The notes: generated by a model not told the origin, from the sequence alone. Numbered from the stretch's first letter, positions 1 through 13,500 are shown. The stretch is DNA of 64,000 nucleotides from Acanthopleura granulata (GCA_016165875.1 JABBOT010000080.1:6306759-6370758), one strand, 5' to 3'. Program-made: numbers and translations.

Positions 1-1303
1 GACGTGGTGTTGTCGATGTGGGGTAAAACTTATTACTATTCGCTCCCTGCGTTTACGTATTTTATACCGTCTTAACGACCAGATGCCTGTTCGTAATTAC
101 AAGCTGTCTGATGACTTTGCCAGCAGCTTAACAAGTAGTTATATAATAGCCTGTCAGGATTTTCGGGAAAATTTCTGTGGGAATTTGGATGAAATACCTT
201 CCACAGACTGGCCACGGACCGAGGAGAAATGCAGCAAACTGATATCCGAATGCTGGAGTTTTTCGCGTCGAGCTTCGAGAAAGAAGAGAAATGCAGAATA
301 TTGTCCATTTTTCTGTAACGAGTGAATTATTACCTATAGCCAGTGAGGCGGTCTGACTCATGATCTTCTCTTCTGTAGCACCTCAGTAATCTAATTTTTA
401 ATCCTATTCATGAGACAATGCGCAGTAATAATGCACATAATTGTCATCTCAGTATTGTTGAGTAGTTTACGGGTACACTGTATGCAATCACAGTAATGTA
501 TGAGACTAATTTGTTTAATAATAACTGAATGGCATCCTGATAAATTCTTGACTTATTTGAACGCAATCATGCCAGGTTTCTGACAAACCTCCGAATAAGA
601 GATCTTATTTGTCAAGGCCGAACAACTGTCTGTAAAAGAGGACAAACCCTTAAGGCCAGCAACGACGGTTTGTATCCAACGTCCGGGAATTGCCGGGGAA
701 CTTTTCCCTTTAGTGCCATCTAAAGGTAGTATTCTTTGTTGTTTATTTCCGACCCAAGCCTTTTCAATGACCTAATATCATGCGCCTGACGGCATTTACG
801 AACGTAAAGGTTTTGATCTATTCGTAGTTAGTGGACATCTTTCACCCCTAATCCACATTCTCCTACGCGTATCTTGCTTTTTTTATTCAATGCATACCCA
901 TGGGTGCTAAAGAAAATAGTTACGGGTGGACAAACATCAGGTTACTTGAGAACCTGTGGCAATGGACAACGAAGCTAGTCGTGTGTATGGATATCTATGA
1001 TATCCTGGTGTAGAAAGCATCCGCGCTCTTGGATTGAATGCCTTGGATAATGACCTCCTCTATTGTTTGCTCAGTCTGTTAGCTTTGCCGCGATCATCAA
1101 GGGAAGATGACACCGGAAGAGTGGACATTGACCACTCTATACAAGGGAGGTAATTAGGTCACTGGGTTATGCGTTGTCACATCGATAACTGCATCCATTA
1201 GTCCGCGTTTGATTAAGCGAACAGGAGTGACATGTATGTAACTTCACGCCAATATCATAGTCAATATCCACTACATATTGAAAGACCACGCTAAAATTAA
1301 ACA
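1..1303. other. No supported gene
   Basis: Overlapping short open frames on both strands at 72-361 lack family similarity or splice context. Nothing else recognised. Confidence 0.6.
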
Positions 1304-1534
1304 GGGGACTCCGTGGCTCATGCGGTTGGCGTGATAGCGCAGCGCAATGACCCACCAGTGAGCTCGCTGTGAGTTCAGGTCCAACTCATGCTGACTTCCT
1401 CTCCGGGGGAAGGTCTGCCAGCAACCTGCGGATGCTCTTGGGAGAACACCAAGCTCCCACCATAATGCTGGCCGCCGTCGTATAAGTGAAATATTGTACA
1501 GTAACGCGTAAAACATCAATCAAATAAATAAATG
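1304..1534 (+). mobile_element. SINE-A (tRNA head, Meta-like core, AAATAAAT tail)
   Basis: Nearly full length: A-box-like TGGCTCATGCGG, B-box-like GAGTTCAGGTCC, then CAGCAACCTGCGGATG, ACCATAATGCTGGCCGCC and ATCAAATAAATAAAT. Part of the middle (the CCCCCGGGCTCTGCCC region) is shortened. Confidence 0.85.
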
Positions 1535-4500
1535 AACAAAAATAAACATCAAACCATTGTCCATCAATTGCGTACAACGCTCCTTCTGCTCGTGCCTTTT
1601 GCTGTGCTTCGATGTTTAAAACGAGTCTGACAAAGCTGGGTTGTAGAGCCTGTTTGAAGACATATGCTTAAAAGTTTCGTTTTGCATGTGTTTTGGAATA
1701 TTTCTTAATAACTGTGTCTAACTGTGTGTGTTTGGAGATACCTTAATACGCACACGTATTATCTTGTGTTCGGAGATACTTCAATACCAGCACCTTACAA
1801 CGTCTGTTAATAGATGCCATTTTATAGATGCATAACCCCTCGATATTTCGTAGATATTTAGGTAGAAAGTAATCAGTGTTATTTAGGCTCTGTTGTTGAG
1901 GTCATGTTATGATTGCCTAGCAAATATTTCAATGTTAGCTCCGTAAAACATATAGGACAACCTTTATAGTAGTGCTTAATATCATCTGGCGGAATCAGCC
2001 GAGCTTTCTCTATCTGCCACAGACTGAATAGACCTCTATCCTCCACCGAGGGGTGGAAATTCATTTTTGTTTTATAACTCCCCATTGCAACTTCTAGCCT
2101 CCAACAAATGCATGGAAACGCCACTAGGAAATAGGGACATATAAACTGCAATAGGAGGCCTAACGTGGCTCAGTGGAGAAGGTATACGTAAGCAAACCTT
2201 AGCTACTATTCCGCCTGGGGCCATTAATTTCTCCAGACACCCAAGCAGTCCATCCCCACCCAGTCGCTCACAGTGTTTTTTTTTTTTTCAGAACATGGTG
2301 GAAATAAATAAATAACACGCGGGGAAGTTCATCACCAACTTGCAGAAGTTCGTTAGTTACTACGCCAACTTGGCATTCTCAAGCTTTAAAAATGACATTC
2401 ATCATATAACGAGCAAAATAGTCCTGGGTATGGCTTCAAATAAAAATCAGATGATAATAATTAAATACATTTATTTGCTGTCGAGCTGAATTATTTAATG
2501 GACTCATGTGAGAGCCATGCTCTAGGAGTATTACGCCTGCAGTAGAAGTACGGCTCCAGGGTGGGCTAGAACAAATCTGCGGAAGTATCTTGCCACCTTA
2601 GTTTTTTCTCTTCGAAATAGTTAATCGGCTTATACGCTTACATTGTCACCACCACTATGGTTTTGTTAATTGTCTTCGCTGTTTTTCATCAGTTAATCAG
2701 CTTCCTACAAGATGTTTTTAACAGTATAATATAAAGGACTGTGCATTTTTATTGTCCTTTTTGAAGCCATACCGATAATATGTCGGGTTTCTGCTTAATA
2801 CACCTGCCGGTTTATATGCATTGTAATCTTTAACCCACTAGTCGTACCAAGTCAGACTTAGGCTTTTCCCCCAAACAGTTCACTGAAATTCTGACGCACC
2901 TGAAGAATATCTTGATTTAATAGCTATTTTTTTTCTTAGACCTTCATTATTTAGCCTTATAAGGTCAGATTTAAGGAATAATACCGCTAGAATATGCCTT
3001 GTGATTCTGAGATTTATTTAAACAGTTCCACTTCACCTTATACGTGGCTAACCACCTCTGGTTTTGTCAACAGGTGCTTTTGCTATTGAAATTGGCCTTA
3101 GGGAGTTTGGCTTTGAATGTTATTCTACGGGTCGCCGATATGAACCGTGATTTGAACACTTCATTTTGTATATTCAACATTTTTTTTTACATCTATGCCC
3201 ACATTGCTTACTTTATTTGTCTCCTATATACTATACATGTGCATCAATGGACATTTTTAGTAAAACCCGAAATATGGAAACAGGTATCTCCTTGTTTCAT
3301 TTGTGTTGTCAAGTTTTGACATTGTTGACTAGGAGAAAGCTGTGTGCTTTACATCACTGTGTTTACTGGACTTCTTCGAGATGATACGTTTGCCAACGAA
3401 GCAGGTGGATAGCGAAGCCCCTGAGGAAGAAGGAACGGACCAGGCCAGGCTAAATATAGCGAATCAGTAAGCACCACCAGCATAATTGCACACCGTGTTT
3501 ACTCCTTGAATTTGAAATGAGCAAGTGGGAAAAGAGCGCATGTCAAAGACGATACTAGTGTAAACAGACAGAGAGCTGGCCAACGGTGATAGCTAGTCAA
3601 GACTTATCTCACTAAGGCTAGGCACCATATCTGCATCACAACCGTTGAGGATTGATGTCCAGCTTCTGACGTGGCTGCAGCTGTGAATGCTGTAACACGC
3701 CGATGAAAAGGCCTACATGTGGCTGCAGCTGTGAAAGTTGTATCGTGGTGGATTTCTCTGCCACGGTGGACAGATTGCAGACATGTTATGCAGTTATATA
3801 AGGAAGTAGGAAACATCTCTTTATCAACTTACAGCGAAAAGGAAATAGACTGCACGAAATACGAAAACCATTATAGAGCGTGTACGTGCTGGTTGAATTC
3901 AAAACACCTTGATGTGAATTTCTCAATGAATAACATGCTTAAATCAATAGACGAGTGCTAAGTGGCTTCTCATGAGAAAGAGGATATGTCGTTTGGTCCG
4001 TTTATCAGTTTGAAATCCACATTTTGGCATTTGAATGTAGAACATTGCAAGTGTTATATCAAAACAGATATCTATGATTCATGTAGATAAAAGTACCGTG
4101 TACATCTGTCCAATGGATGTATTGATCTGGGCTGGAGACTAGGTTTGGGGAGGGGTCTTACCTTTATGTTTTATCGCTCAACAAACAGTATAAGCAAAAA
4201 CGTATTTGAAAAATGTAACCATCTGATTTGCTGCACTTGAGAGATGTGGTGTGATTTCTTGGAATGATAGGCAAACAGTTTTGTATCATGTAACCAAAGT
4301 CATGTCGACAGGCACTTAAAGAGCTCAAGTAAACATTTGTTAGTATGTAAGCAGACTCGGTGAGAATTGCTGTTAACAGAAGCCATAAAATAACACACTC
4401 CCTGGCCCGCGCGGACAATTCAGACTGCGTGATCAACTCTTATTTTCCCAGAATGCTGACACAGAATCATCGCTGAAGGAGGTGATATTCAATAATAATG

Positions 4501-4982
4501 GTGCGATATAAGCCTCTTGAATTCGGCTTGAACGTCGATCGCGAGCTGTGAATGACGTCTGGTGGAAAATCTGGCGCCGATAACGACAAGCTAAAGAGCC
4601 ATAATCGGCACCCTTTCTTTTTTTAAATAGATCTCGTGACGTCGGCCAGTTGCTAGATTCACGACAGCTTATAGAGGTTGCATACGAACTGGATTTATGC
4701 CGTAGGCTTGGAGATGCAACACACTACTAAATCAGACTTCAGATATATGTAGTATGGGTTTCAGGCGGCCTGATCAATACAAGTGCTGGTTTCTGTTGAC
4801 ACCGGCCTCTGTAACTGTAGACTTTGACAAACATTGAACCAGTGACAGACAAACAGACGCCGCAAATCGTAAAGATCCAATCAACTGACTAATCAATGCA
4901 CCGACCCGTTCTCATTTCATCCACTACTGCTTACCTCAATCCAACACTGCCTATCTGGCCATCTATTCCCGATGGCTTAAAA
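1535..4982. other. Intergenic or intronic, no supported gene
   Basis: A weak SINE-like stretch (ACGTGGCTCAG near 2163 and an AAATAAATAAA near 2300) is the only repeat hint beside the 48-bp duplication. The minus-strand frame at 1879-2151 is not recognised. Confidence 0.5.
3671..3745 (+). repeat. Short tandem duplication with a 48-bp period
   Basis: GTGGCTGCAGCTGTGAA occurs at 3671 and 3719. The sequence between the two identical words differs from what follows the second, so only the shared word is clear. Confidence 0.55.
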
Positions 4983-5730
4983 GTTTTCTCTGTATACGCA
5001 TTTGTCCGTCTGCTTTACAGTCAACGTCCGCATTCACCGATGAGATTCTAGTTATAAAATCATCTTATCCACAACTCAGATTCTGATGCAAATATTAATA
5101 ATTTTCTCTAAAGTGATCTTGGCGCTAAATCGGCTGGCGGAAAAAGACTAGAACAAGCCACGGAGAGTCAATGCAGTGCTCTAGATACGGTACCCTAGAT
5201 ACACAACTACTCCTACAATAAGATCAGAGCAAAGGCAAACCGTAGCTGGTGTAAAGTGATTATCCATACACACAGCGCAATCATAACTTCACTTTACGTC
5301 CAAATCAGCTCCGGCCTGAAATGTCTGCAAGCCCAGCTTATTGTATATTGTACGTATAAAAACAGACGCCCGGGCCATCTCATCCGATTATACCAAACAT
5401 TATCCCACGTGTATGCATTTCGGTGTGTACCTTAGAGTCCAAGACAGCATTCACCGAAGAAATCATCTTTACTACAGTTAACATACTTATGCAATCGTTT
5501 GTGATTTTTACATAAAATGACCTTGCCGCTAAAATCGGAAGGCGTTACACGACTAGAGTGTGTTAGATACACTACTCCTCCTACAATAATATCATGGAAG
5601 AAGTAACCCGTAACAGACGTAAAGTGATTATCCGTAAAAGCAGAAAAAACGCCCTTGTAGGGATTTTTGCAATCATAAATCTGCTTCCCTACCAAAATAA
5701 CATCGGCCGAAAGCGTCTATAAGCTGCCAC
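4983..5730 (+). repeat. Diverged tandem duplication, about 0.4-kb units
   Basis: 4983-5330 and 5396-5730 align: GCATTCACCGATGAGATTC/GCATTCACCGAAGAAATC, GATCTTGGCGCTAAATCGG/GACCTTGCCGCTAAAATCGG, CTCCTACAATAA in both, and GTAAAGTGATTATCC in both. The second copy has an extra stretch near 5640-5660. Confidence 0.75.
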
Positions 5731-6561
5731 TGGGAAGAGAGAAGCATGCAATCCCCAAAGACAACCATATCATACGGAGAAACAATTTTCCGGGTGATTA
5801 GAATGGATCAAATGATTCAGCGTGCTCAGAGTAAGGCGATTGGACATGGTGGGCTTCAGTTATATACAGTCCGCGTTATACAATAGAGTCAAATTAAGAG
5901 CTGCAAGTAGCTGCATTCCCCCCTTGAAGGAAGGCCTAACTACTAGGATTAACTCGACCATTTTGTCCACCTGTCAGAAACACAAATCCGTTTCTGCTGG
6001 TGAACACGTGAATATCATGCATGCAGTTTAGCCTTCCTAGGACAGTCTTTTTCACTACCTGCAGATTTGTACGCCACCTTTATTAAGAATTGAACGCTAG
6101 AATTTCTAAAATATCAGGAAACGGGCCTTGACATGAAGCCCGAGGCTCACAAGTCGTACATCATCAGTCACAGGTTTCTCTGATCCGTATTAATTTAGAA
6201 CAGTCAGCTTACATTTTTTATAAAGCGACAATCCATAACAGATAAAGCGGTACATTAAGTGCGCTGAACGCCTTGCGGGTGTGTCAGATTGCAACTGACA
6301 AAAAAAGGTTTCTTTAATTTACAAAACTAAACCGTGTTCTTCGGAATTGAAGAAAAATTACATTACGCTAAAACTTCCTACAAAACACTGAAACATCTTA
6401 GTCAAGGCGAGAAAACTTTTTATCTGCAAGTTATACTTTTGATCAGTCCTGAAAGGAGGTTGACTTCTTTGACCCTCGGTAAGGAGAAGCGTTTCTAAGC
6501 ACAGATGCAACACACAACTGCTGTTGCATACAACGGTATTTTCTCGTTATCCGTTGTTTAA

Positions 6562-6768
6562 AATGATGCCGTGCAATACGTTATTATAACGGCATCATCT
6601 AGAGGAAATTTGTACATAACGTTAACAAAGGCAAGAATGGCACTGCACATTATATTTAACCCTGCTGAGAAATTTGAAGCGTATACAAGAACACGGATTA
6701 ATGAAACCATAAAAGCAAGTATTCTTACAGATTTGGAGAAGGGCATGAACGAATTTGCAGCTAAGTGA
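6562..6768 (+). CDS. Weak candidate exon, unrecognised
   Basis: An open stretch ending in TGA encodes a plausible hydrophilic C terminus (ILTDLEKGMNEFAAK), and AATAAA lies about 89 bases downstream at 6857. No convincing acceptor lies between the upstream TAA (6559-6561) and the open frame except CATCTAG near 6601. The opposite strand is open too. Could be chance. Confidence 0.13.
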   Translation, partial: NDAVQYVIITASSRGNLYITLTKARMALHIIFNPAEKFEAYTRTRINETIKASILTDLEKGMNEFAAK

Positions 6769-7869
6769 ATCTGGATATCTAGCCTCGACAACTTGCATTC
6801 AGGATGTCTTCGACTGCATGGAATAGTTCTTTTCGGTCTTATGATACTATTTGTGAATAAAAGAAGTCAAGCAAGGAATATAGAACAGTAATGTCGTGTC
6901 GTTGCATATGTCGCAATTTCCCCAGGGTTGAATGATACTGAGGTAACCTGGATTCCCGCTCAGTACTGTCAGACTACCTGAGTCAGACATGAAACCGGTT
7001 TGATTTTCAGAGATTAGATACGACTAGGCCACTGTTCCGGTCAGGTTAATAATTCATTACAAAACCCACTCTGGGCAGTCGCCATTACTGGATTGAGAGC
7101 ATTGTGCCTCGCGTAAGATTATCTATTTACTAGGCTCACTGTTGATCTCTACATATAGTTGGAAGCTCGTTTGTCCCCGCTTCACCGAGGGCAAAAAGAG
7201 CGATTTTTCACTGGAAAGAGGACACACGGGGACGAACTCGTGAACAATAAACTGCATTCTAGCTGAAAAAACACAAAACTTCCAGTCTGCACAAACTATA
7301 TGCGCGTCTTTTTTAGACCCGGGCTTGTGTTACCAGCGTATTCAGGTTATCATTCTTGGCTAGGTTTGGCTTAACCAACGTGCTAAACACGTCACATCAT
7401 TCCCTATACGCAACTATCATGCCTGATCAGATTCATATATCGGAAGACAGACAGTAAAGCAGCTTAGCCTTACTTTAGCTGTTACACGTAGTACTGGGGT
7501 TAAATCTCAACTGCCTTCACTCACCGATATCATTAGCTTGTAGAGATAAATCTTACTACCTCATCCACAAGGACAGTCGCCAAGGCATCACACCCGGCTC
7601 GTTAAAGAAAGGAAATGACAGCCAACAAGAAAAGCATGCATTAAGAAAAACGACACGAAGAAAAGCCCCTACATGCTTTTTCACATGGAAAGTCGATAAT
7701 TTCAGCTTTTCCGGTATTCGCCACAAGTTGTCACGCAAAAAAATCCTCTGAGAAAACCGCTGATTTTGAGACTCTGTAAATCTATATCTGTTTTAACTGA
7801 AATGAATAATTTACACATCGATGTTTGTTTACCAATACGCCACTAGCATTTTGTAGGCACTACACTTAC

Positions 7870-8464
7870 CTAGACTTGTATCAAATCCACCAATGTACTC
7901 TGAAGTCATGAATTGCTGCATTAGCGCTGTTTTACCCACCCCTGGGGAACCTAGGACGCAGACTCGAAATACCTGACACCCAGCAGAGTCCAGGCTTGCC
8001 TCCGTGCTGCCCTGGGAATTCACACTCGGGGAGCGAGACAATCGGCCATGGTCAGTCGTGCTGCTGCCCGACGACACAATACTGTTGCTGCTTTTGGATT
8101 TAAACGAATCGCCTCGGTTGATGATACCTTTTGACGTAGTCTCAAAAGACCTGACCCGGTACAGTTCTCCTTCCGTAGAAACCGTCGGCGACAGGTATTG
8201 CCTCCTCTTGTAACTGTTCCGAGTTGGTAAACTACTGGTTCGCGGCCGCATTTCGTCCAGATCATCGATCATCGGTCGCCTTGGCTTCTTCATCGAACAC
8301 GATCGTAGTTTGGGTCTAGGGGACACTGATAAACTAGTACCTTCCGAATCCATCCTGATGTGGTCTACCAGATTACTCATCAAACATGAACATCCGGTTG
8401 TTGGCAATTTCCCCTCAAATCGCGTCTGATGTCGTTTGGGTGTACCTTCTTGTTGCCCTTTCAT
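7870..8464 (-). CDS. RGK-family small GTPase, first coding exon (Rad/Gem/Rem/Rem2 type), partial
   Basis: Encodes 198 residues plus one base of the next codon. Residues 1-165 are a Ser/Thr/Arg-rich extension; residues about 166-198 begin a Ras-like G domain with the P-loop GSPGVGKTA at about 172-180, followed by a QQFMTSEYIGGFDTSL-like stretch. That stretch is typical of RGK proteins, which bind GTP/GDP, act at the plasma membrane and cytoskeleton and inhibit voltage-gated calcium channels. RTSSLP (near residue 77) fits a 14-3-3 site, a known RGK feature; RSCSM and RSPSV resemble further basophilic phosphosites. ATG at 8464 is chosen because an in-frame TAA lies upstream near 8508 with no ATG between; a GTG immediately before it is not a plausible start. 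The exon ends in a consensus donor (GTAAGT, 7869-7864, minus strand) in phase 1, just where switch I should begin. Switch regions, NKxD motif and C terminus are not found in the 7.8 kb to the left, so the intron is long or the remaining exons lie outside. Family assignment is strong; the paralogue is uncertain. Confidence 0.85.
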
Positions 8465-8607
8465 CACTTCCTCTGCTCTAATAAGCGAAGTAAAAAGTGC
8501 TTCAGTAAATTACACTCACAATAATGTTTTTTTTTTCAGTCAGGGTGCAAACATCGAGGTAGCGGATCTGAGTTTACCAGTGTAAAGTATTGACGCAGCG
8601 CTCTCCT

Positions 8608-8615
8608 CTTTATAG
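8608..8615 (-). promoter_or_regulatory. Candidate TATA box for the RGK gene
   Basis: CTATAAAG reads on the minus strand about 145 bp upstream of the chosen ATG, which would place transcription start near 8580. A pyrimidine-rich stretch ending in AGCAG just before the exon is an alternative reading: an acceptor for a non-coding 5' exon farther upstream. The sequence alone does not decide between them. Confidence 0.3.
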
Positions 8616-8929
8616 TTAACTATATGGATTGAAGGCTAGAGAGACTTATATTCCACCCCGCCTCCTCGCTGTAGTCTGTTTCAGCCGCGTTCGGGAGCCA
8701 ACCATTATATGGGTTCCACAGCTCCAGTATCAGCCAATGACTGACAGCTGGAGGCGATTCAACTTTCCAGACCCTGGATACAACGACACACCTCCTGTGC
8801 TAGCTGGCAACGAGTTATCTGCAGCTGGACCTGTCATCAGTGAATTGCAGTATTCGGTGACAAGATCAGATGTATCTAGGGAAATATTTTGAGTATATTA
8901 ACAACTATCTTTTATGACAAACTCTTACT

Positions 8930-8944
8930 CTTATTATTATTATT

Positions 8945-9033
<89 letters not shown>

Positions 9034-9034
9034 C
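8930..9034 (+). repeat. Compound microsatellite (TTA)n(TTG)n(TTA)n
   Basis: A TTA tract, then about ten TTG, then a long run of TTA. It has the same TTA-to-TTG conversion as the locus at 19801. The poly-Leu/poly-Ile open frames across it are not genes. Confidence 0.95.
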
Positions 9035-9721
9035 CCTGTTCTTGTTATTTTTGTTATTATTAATATGGTTATTATTGTATCTCTTTGCAGTGAAAAATTA
9101 GGCATATTCTACAGCTTATAATAGCGTACTAAAGCGAATGTTTCCGATACCGAATGCTCAATACTCAAATAACCATTTTAAAAAAGTCATTTAAAAGAGT
9201 ACATATACTTTCCATTTATGAGTCCCTCTAATTGGTGAAGGAAACTGGTCTGAGCCGGAGGGAAGCCACGACCCATGGTAAGATATGGGCCTATCTGTTT
9301 GCCTCAAACCAGCACGAAAAGCAGCAAAATGTTTAAACCTATATTGGAATCTTCGCTTCCTGTTGACATGATCACTTTCCATGGAAACTTTAGGTTGTAA
9401 TCCATAATACCACTGGAGACACGTCCACTGTGGCTTCATGTCAGTAAGTCTGTTAGGTGCAAGACCTTGGACGGGTCCCTGGTTCCTCCGAGGCTCCAAG
9501 CCATGCGTGTTTTATTTAAACCATAAATCTATACGCTCACGTATGAACACAGTGCCGATGCTCTCATCCTCAGATCTGCCATGTATGAAAGAATCAATGC
9601 TAGTCAAAGACCATAGCGCATGTAAATAATAGAACTGTACAACATCGTTTCAGAGCTGAAAGAAGAGGCAGTCTTAAAATAAGGATTGTAGAAGAACTCA
9701 CGAGAAAGTATTAAAAACTTT

Positions 9722-9950
9722 GTTTATTTATTTCATTGGTGTTTTACACCGTTCTCAAGAATATTTCACTTTAATACACGGCGGAAGTGTATGGTAAGAG
9801 GAAAACAGGCAGAATTAGGAGGAAACCCACGACGCAGGTTGCTGGCAGACCTTCATAGGAATAACCGGAGAGGAAACCAGTATGAGCTAGGCTTCAACTC
9901 ACAGTGACCGCACTGGTAAGCGGATCCGTTGCCGTTAAGCTGCGCTAGAG
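9722..9950 (-). mobile_element. SINE-A, head truncated
   Basis: Reverse orientation: TTTATTTCATTGGTGTTTTA tail, GGAGGAAACCCACGA core, GAACTC B-box region. The head breaks at GCTGCGCTAGAG, where the next SINE tail starts. Confidence 0.85.
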
Positions 9951-9952
9951 TT

Positions 9953-10190
9953 CTATTTATTTATTTATTTATTTATTTATTTCATTGATGTTTCATACCG
10001 TGCTCAGAAATGTTACACTTATACGACGGCGACCAGGATTATGGTGGGCAGAAACCGGAGAGAGCCCGGAGGAAACCCACGACCATCGGTCGGATGACGG
10101 GGGGGGCCTTTCACTCACAGCCGAAGAGGAGCAGCATGAGCTGAACTCACAGGGACCACACTGATGAGAGGCACGGGGTCACAACGCCAT
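9953..10190 (-). mobile_element. SINE-A, inserted at the head of the previous copy
   Basis: Long TTTA-repeat tail, then GTTTCATACCGTGCTC, GGAGGAAACCCACGACC and a TGATGAGAGGCACG head fragment. It lies directly against the truncated copy at 9722-9950, in the same orientation. Confidence 0.85.
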
Positions 10191-10358
10191 CCCTTTGTAA
10201 TATTTGTACATTCGCATCAAGGCATCTCCGGCTGGACGGCGATACAACCTACTAACAATAATCAGATCGACAATTTCCAGTTTATCATACAATTCATATT
10301 CTTACTTGTTTAATTGCTATTTACGCTCACTGAATAATATTTGACTTTTTTATGTATT

Positions 10359-10563
10359 GGGGGCCTCCATGGCTCCATTGGTTAGCGAACTAGCGTAGCG
10401 TAATGATCCAGGAGCGGCTCACTATGAAATACGGTGGCTGGCTACCATCCCTGCCCTCTCCCAGTTCTATGTTTACATGTACTCCCATCATTATGCTGTC
10501 CACCATAGTATAACTGAAATATTCTTGAGTATCGCATAAAATGCTAATCAAATAAATAAATAA
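10359..10563 (+). mobile_element. SINE-A, diverged copy
   Basis: GGGCCTCCATGGCTCCATTGG head, shortened middle, then CATTATGCTGTCCACC, TATTCTTGAGTATCG and an AAATAAATAAATAA tail. Confidence 0.85.
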
Positions 10564-13500
10564 ACCTTCATATGTTACATATATATAATACATAATACAC
10601 ATATTAGACACAGGTCATTCGTACCAAATGTTTCCTAGCGGAAGCTTACGGTTCATTATAAGTTAGTCAGGAATGTTTGCAAAGAGAGAAAAAGATACGC
10701 AGTCTTCACTTGTTGAATGGTCAGACAACACAAACGGCACTCCTGTTAACATGCGGAGCAGCTCGATGCGGGCTTTCCTTTGTCAGCTATCTGCATATCC
10801 ATCAGTCTAGGATATTAGGCGCGATCTTCTTATCCTAGTATTATCTTCTCGGATCGAGACGAGGTATTATCCCCTACTGAGCTTCCCATATCCGATTCCA
10901 ACACTGCGAAGCACTAATACACTCCTGTACAAGACTGAATAGGACTGTGAAGAGAGGCGGTAAATTTCATGTTTAAAACCGTAAAATAGTCGCCTTTGTA
11001 TTGTAATATACCAGTATGCGACTTGTAAAGATCTTGCTTTGTACTATTTTTCGAACCTCTGTAAAATGAGAGGATTTCTATCTGTGCCACAGTTCGATTA
11101 TTGATTTCAGCACTAGCGCGTAAAGAATGCTTTATGAAACAACTTCAATCTAAGTTTCTAAAATATTACAACAAATAAAACAATGCTGTTGGCAAAAGTG
11201 TTCAAGATCTTTGACGATCTGAGTATCCGTGGCAGAGCTGTTAAATACCTTTCGGGTAAGCTCAGGAGCTGTGCAGGCAATTATTTCACATTCATTACAT
11301 CAACAACATGCTTTTATTAACAGTTGCAGTCACATAGCGAATGATGTTTATGCTTGATCTCGAAATTATTCACCTACCACTAACTTAACCTTTGAACTGG
11401 GATCCATGTTTGGAAAATCGACTCATTCCGCTTCATCAGTAAGTCTTGCCACCGCCGTTTTGTAAACGGGACTTCCGATGATATTGGCATGGACGCATCC
11501 CCCCCCCCCCCCACACTCATGGCTTACACAAATGTCGGACTTGACCCATTTTTGTGTAAAACACAAAAATTATTATTTTTATTATTTCACCGCTGAAAAC
11601 GTGGAAAGAAAAGATTAAGGGGACTGATTAATAAAATTATGTTCCGCTCGCTGAAATATCATTGTTACAAAGCTTTGCAGACAAACCTTGCCCGTGCATA
11701 GCCATTGTTTGTGTGACCTTTTCTGGCCGGGATTCGTGTTGACGCGCTTATAGAAACAACTTTGAATACGATATCACCGGTGTTCCATTTTAGGTGAGGA
11801 AAGTGAGCTGTTTGTGTAATAGCACAGACATTTCAGAACGAGATGCCTAGTCTCCGAGTCAAAGAACTCTTCTACCTGTCGTTTAACGCAGAATAATATT
11901 GGACATGGAAGACTATCTGGTATTTTTAAGAATTCACAGTCGTTTGCTTCCCACTGATGGCGAATGTTTATCCTCGAACCATAATATGGAAGACTAAAGT
12001 GGTTGCCAGCACCAGGTACTCAACATTAAATGGTGAAAGCAAGACTAATATAAATCCAACGTCCACACAGTGCTGCTAATTATAGCCTGTAATTATTTGA
12101 TATCAGAGATGTCAACTTGAGATGGATGGCCTGAGCACGTGTGTAACGGGAGGGGGGGGGGGTACTTAGGCATATAAGTGTAACTTGCAACGATGGGTGG
12201 AAGGTGGCATTTTTTACAAGAGTAATAATTGAAAAAGGGATCGACATGTATGGATTTTAATTTAAGTTAACGAATACATGGATGTTTGCTGTACAGCTGA
12301 ACATAAGGCAGAGGATTCCATCACTTTGATTTTCTAAGAAATGGAGACTATTTTCGATTGGTGAATGTCATTACTTGCCTTATGAACCCTTGGACACACC
12401 AAGACACAAAGGCTTAAATTGACTATTTAATATAGGAGCATGAAATGTTGGAAAAGTCTCACAATCACCGTTGTTTGGCAGCAATTATCGCTTATCAGTG
12501 GGAAAGTTCATCAATAATTCACTTTTCAAAGGCCATTGGTTTAACCCCGGGCACTCCTGTGTCCTCCACTCTGAGAACTGCCATTGTATAGGTAAACAAA
12601 TCTTGAATTCACAGAGATTTCAATAGATTAACACTACTAAGGTAGGAAAAGTAACGCTCTTGAAAGTGTCACCATCCTTACGACCAATTCCAGTGGTAAA
12701 CCTCCCTTTAAAAAGTGTGAAACCTCCACTTTGTTAACGATTCCAAGACTTCCGTGGAAACCTTCAAATCAATGGAGATATCATTTACGAGTGACAGAGT
12801 TTGCTGAACAAACCAAGAAAACAGTACTTTAACAAGCATTCAGTGACCAGACGTTGGACAGTGACTGATTTGGTCCGAGAGGAAAAGAGAGGGTCATTTC
12901 GCGGCTAAGAGGGATGTCTTGTACCATAGACATCCGCACGCTCCTTGCTCCCGTATTAATTTCGTAACTAAATTTATACCATGATCGGTTAGAGATGTTA
13001 TTTGACGGGTAACTGAAGTGCGGGATGGCGAATGACTTGGTGGCCATCTGATGGTTGCAGTTAAATGTAATCAAATCAATGACAGGCAGTCGTTTCAACA
13101 GAGGGGAAAAATGTCTCAAATGGCTGTCTTGGGCATGTTAATTAGCTCTCAAAATGTCCGCCAGGGAGGCTTTTGCTTGCATTCGTTACGGGGCTATGGG
13201 ATAAAGAAGTAGGCGGTCACCCTGACCTGTCCAGCACGACCTACAATCACTGGGCTGTTCACATTGTAATCCTGAACGTGGCTGGAAAAACAAACCAAAA
13301 GGCAAACGAGTTAATAGCCCACGTCACGTTCACCGGGAAACAGCTGGGCTCTTGTACTGGGAAGTGGTCTTGGTCATGTTCACCGTGTTACGATATTGAA
13401 AACGATAACAGAAAACAGACTCAGTGACTTCATTTTACAATGTAAACCGTACTTTATAGACACCATGAGACATACATTTATATACAGATCGTTCCACAAC

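Noticed and set aside
8889..9105. Poly-Leu, poly-Ile and similar open frames
   Set aside because: They are trinucleotide microsatellite translations.
9191..9499. 102-codon minus-strand frame upstream of the RGK exon as a 5' coding exon
   Set aside because: No donor or acceptor fits it to the RGK frame, which already has an in-frame upstream stop.
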